A DNA stretch of 13,862 nucleotides, taken from contig MFAQ01000003.1 of the NCBI GenBank assembly GCA_001776275.1, forward strand, positions 4,587-18,448, read 5' to 3'. The translations under genes and the position numbers were made by a program. Positions 13,586-13,862 of the stretch are shown one piece after another; position 1 is the first letter of the stretch; each line of letters opens with the position of its first letter. Under the pieces are notes generated by a model, which worked only from the letters and a program-made list of their open reading frames with translations, was not told the DNA's origin and made no database searches. Source of the stretch: Candidatus Collierbacteria bacterium RIFOXYD1_FULL_40_9. Its GTDB lineage: Bacteria; Patescibacteriota; Microgenomatia; UBA1400; MFAQ01.

Positions 13586-13659
13586 TAGCAGGGGTGGGTA
13601 TCGAACCCACTACCTGAGGTTTATGAATCCTCCGCTCTAACCATTTGAGCTACCCTGCC
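13586..13659 (-). tRNA. tRNA with CAT anticodon (elongator tRNA-Met, or tRNA-Ile2)
   Basis: A 74-nt cloverleaf folds cleanly. Acceptor GGCAGGG pairs with CCCTGCT (G1-U72 wobble), the D stem is GCTC/GAGC with GG in the loop, the anticodon loop is TTCATAA, the variable loop has five bases, and the T arm GTGGG/CCCAC holds a TTCGATA loop. The anticodon stem is GAGGA/ACCTC with an A-A mismatch at 31-39. The discriminator base is A and CCA is not encoded. It lacks the initiator's G-C run in the anticodon stem and its unpaired first position, so it is not fMet. Elongator Met versus lysidine-modified Ile2 cannot be settled by eye. It is the first gene of the trpS transcript. Confidence 0.95.
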
Positions 13660-13668
13660 TACCCTTAT

Positions 13669-13698
13669 ATTCTAACAAACCTCCTTCTCAATTGTCAT
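13669..13698 (-). promoter_or_regulatory. promoter of the tRNA-trpS unit, with extended -10
   Basis: On the minus strand, -35 ATGACA is at 13698-13693, with an 18-bp spacer and -10 TAGAAT at 13674-13669. The -10 is preceded by TGT, giving the extended TGnTANNNT form. The expected transcription start falls about 2-4 bases upstream of the tRNA 5' end at 13659. The -35 overlaps the -35 of the divergent plus-strand promoter. Confidence 0.6.
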
Positions 13699-13720
13699 AC
13701 GCTCCAACAAATGCTACAAT
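13692..13720 (+). promoter_or_regulatory. promoter of the candidate structured RNA
   Basis: TTGTCA at 13692-13697, an exact 17-bp spacer and TACAAT at 13715-13720 form one of the best consensus promoters in the window. The expected start is about 13727. No open reading frame follows, so the product is likely an RNA. Confidence 0.65.
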
Positions 13721-13726
13721 AAAGCC

Positions 13727-13862
13727 GACCCCATTTGCGGGGGGAAGGTAAGTATCTTGCAGGGCTCATAATCCTGCTTAACCGGGGGGCGGAGCCTCGG
13801 CCCCGCAACATTTTCACACCGTTCCAAAACGGTCACCTGACTAGGCTCAAGAGAGTCGCGAT
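13727..13862 (+). ncRNA. candidate structured non-coding RNA, 5' part only
   Basis: A GC-rich, gene-free stretch after a strong promoter, unlike the AT-rich rest of the window. GCGGGG (13737-13742) pairs with CCCCGC (13801-13806) and encloses two main hairpins. CAGGG-CTCATAA-TCCTG lies at 13760-13776, inside an outer GGTAA/TTAACC stem; CCGGG/CTCGG lies at 13782-13800 with a nine-base loop. The loops contain GGCTC (13763-13767) and GAGCC (13792-13796), which are fully complementary and could kiss. The same stretch can be drawn as a 73-nt cloverleaf (13736-13808) with an initiator-tRNA-like acceptor and anticodon arm, but it lacks the D-loop GG and the TTC of the T loop. Downstream are ACCGTT-CCAA-AACGGT (13818-13833) and a GACT/AGTC stem (13839-13857). 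An SRP RNA Alu-type 5' domain is another possibility. The RNA runs off the window. Confidence 0.45.

Noticed and set aside
13584..13610. N-terminal extension MGSIPTPAT of TrpRS
   Set aside because: These codons lie in the T arm and acceptor stem of the tRNA; family homology begins at MEKKRILTGDRP.
13736..13808. Canonical initiator tRNA
   Set aside because: The acceptor and anticodon arm resemble fMet, but there is no GG in the D loop, no TTC in a nine-base T loop, and the 3' end reads ACA rather than ACCA, so I report it only as a structured RNA candidate.
13727..13862. Metabolite riboswitch
   Set aside because: No conserved core of TPP, FMN, SAM, cobalamin, glycine or c-di-GMP classes could be recognised, and no coding start follows within the window.
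1..13862. CRISPR array or phage/plasmid genes
   Set aside because: No regularly spaced direct repeats of 20-40 bp and no integrase, capsid, replication or cas-like proteins were found on either strand.

Overview
The window looks like a piece of a small, AT-rich genome of the Candidate Phyla Radiation (Patescibacteria), probably Microgenomates-like. This is an inference from several traits: compact genes, almost no Shine-Dalgarno sequences, bacterial FtsH, RecF and TrpRS, a small DUF5654-like protein, and a Fic-like family typical of these genomes. TGA is used as a real stop codon, for example at the trpS end and at the exonuclease/glycosyltransferase junction. This argues against the lineages that recode UGA as glycine.

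All genes lie on the minus strand except two small ones at 5074-5744 and a candidate RNA at the right edge. From right to left, a divergent promoter region at about 13660-13727 fires a CAT-anticodon tRNA to the left and a GC-rich structured RNA to the right. The tRNA is followed two bases later by trpS, then by a stand-alone tRNA-binding OB-fold gene that overlaps trpS by 4 nt. Next come ftsH, a stand-alone 5'-3' exonuclease (adjacent), a GT4 glycosyltransferase (4-nt overlap), the DNA glycosylase mutM (GTG start, overlapping), a SAM methyltransferase and recF. RecF meets the plus-strand pair (membrane protein plus nucleotidyltransferase-like protein) tail to tail, with overlapping stop codons. 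Left of that pair lie a NAD(P)HX dehydratase, a degenerate Fic protein with a C-terminal winged helix, a 131-bp inverted-repeat element, an archaeal-type ATP-dependent DNA ligase and a Na+/Ca2+ exchanger.

The main functional theme is DNA repair (ligase, flap-type exonuclease, Fpg, RecF), with translation (tRNA, TrpRS, tRNA-binding domain) and membrane quality control (FtsH) beside it. Three observations stand out. First, many genes have a -10 box ending 5-7 nt before the start codon, which predicts leaderless mRNAs. Second, there is a promoter-driven RNA at 13727 onward whose fold can be drawn as an initiator-tRNA-like cloverleaf or as two kissing hairpins. Third, there is a Fic-fold protein in which the catalytic histidine and arginines are gone but a DNA-binding domain is attached.
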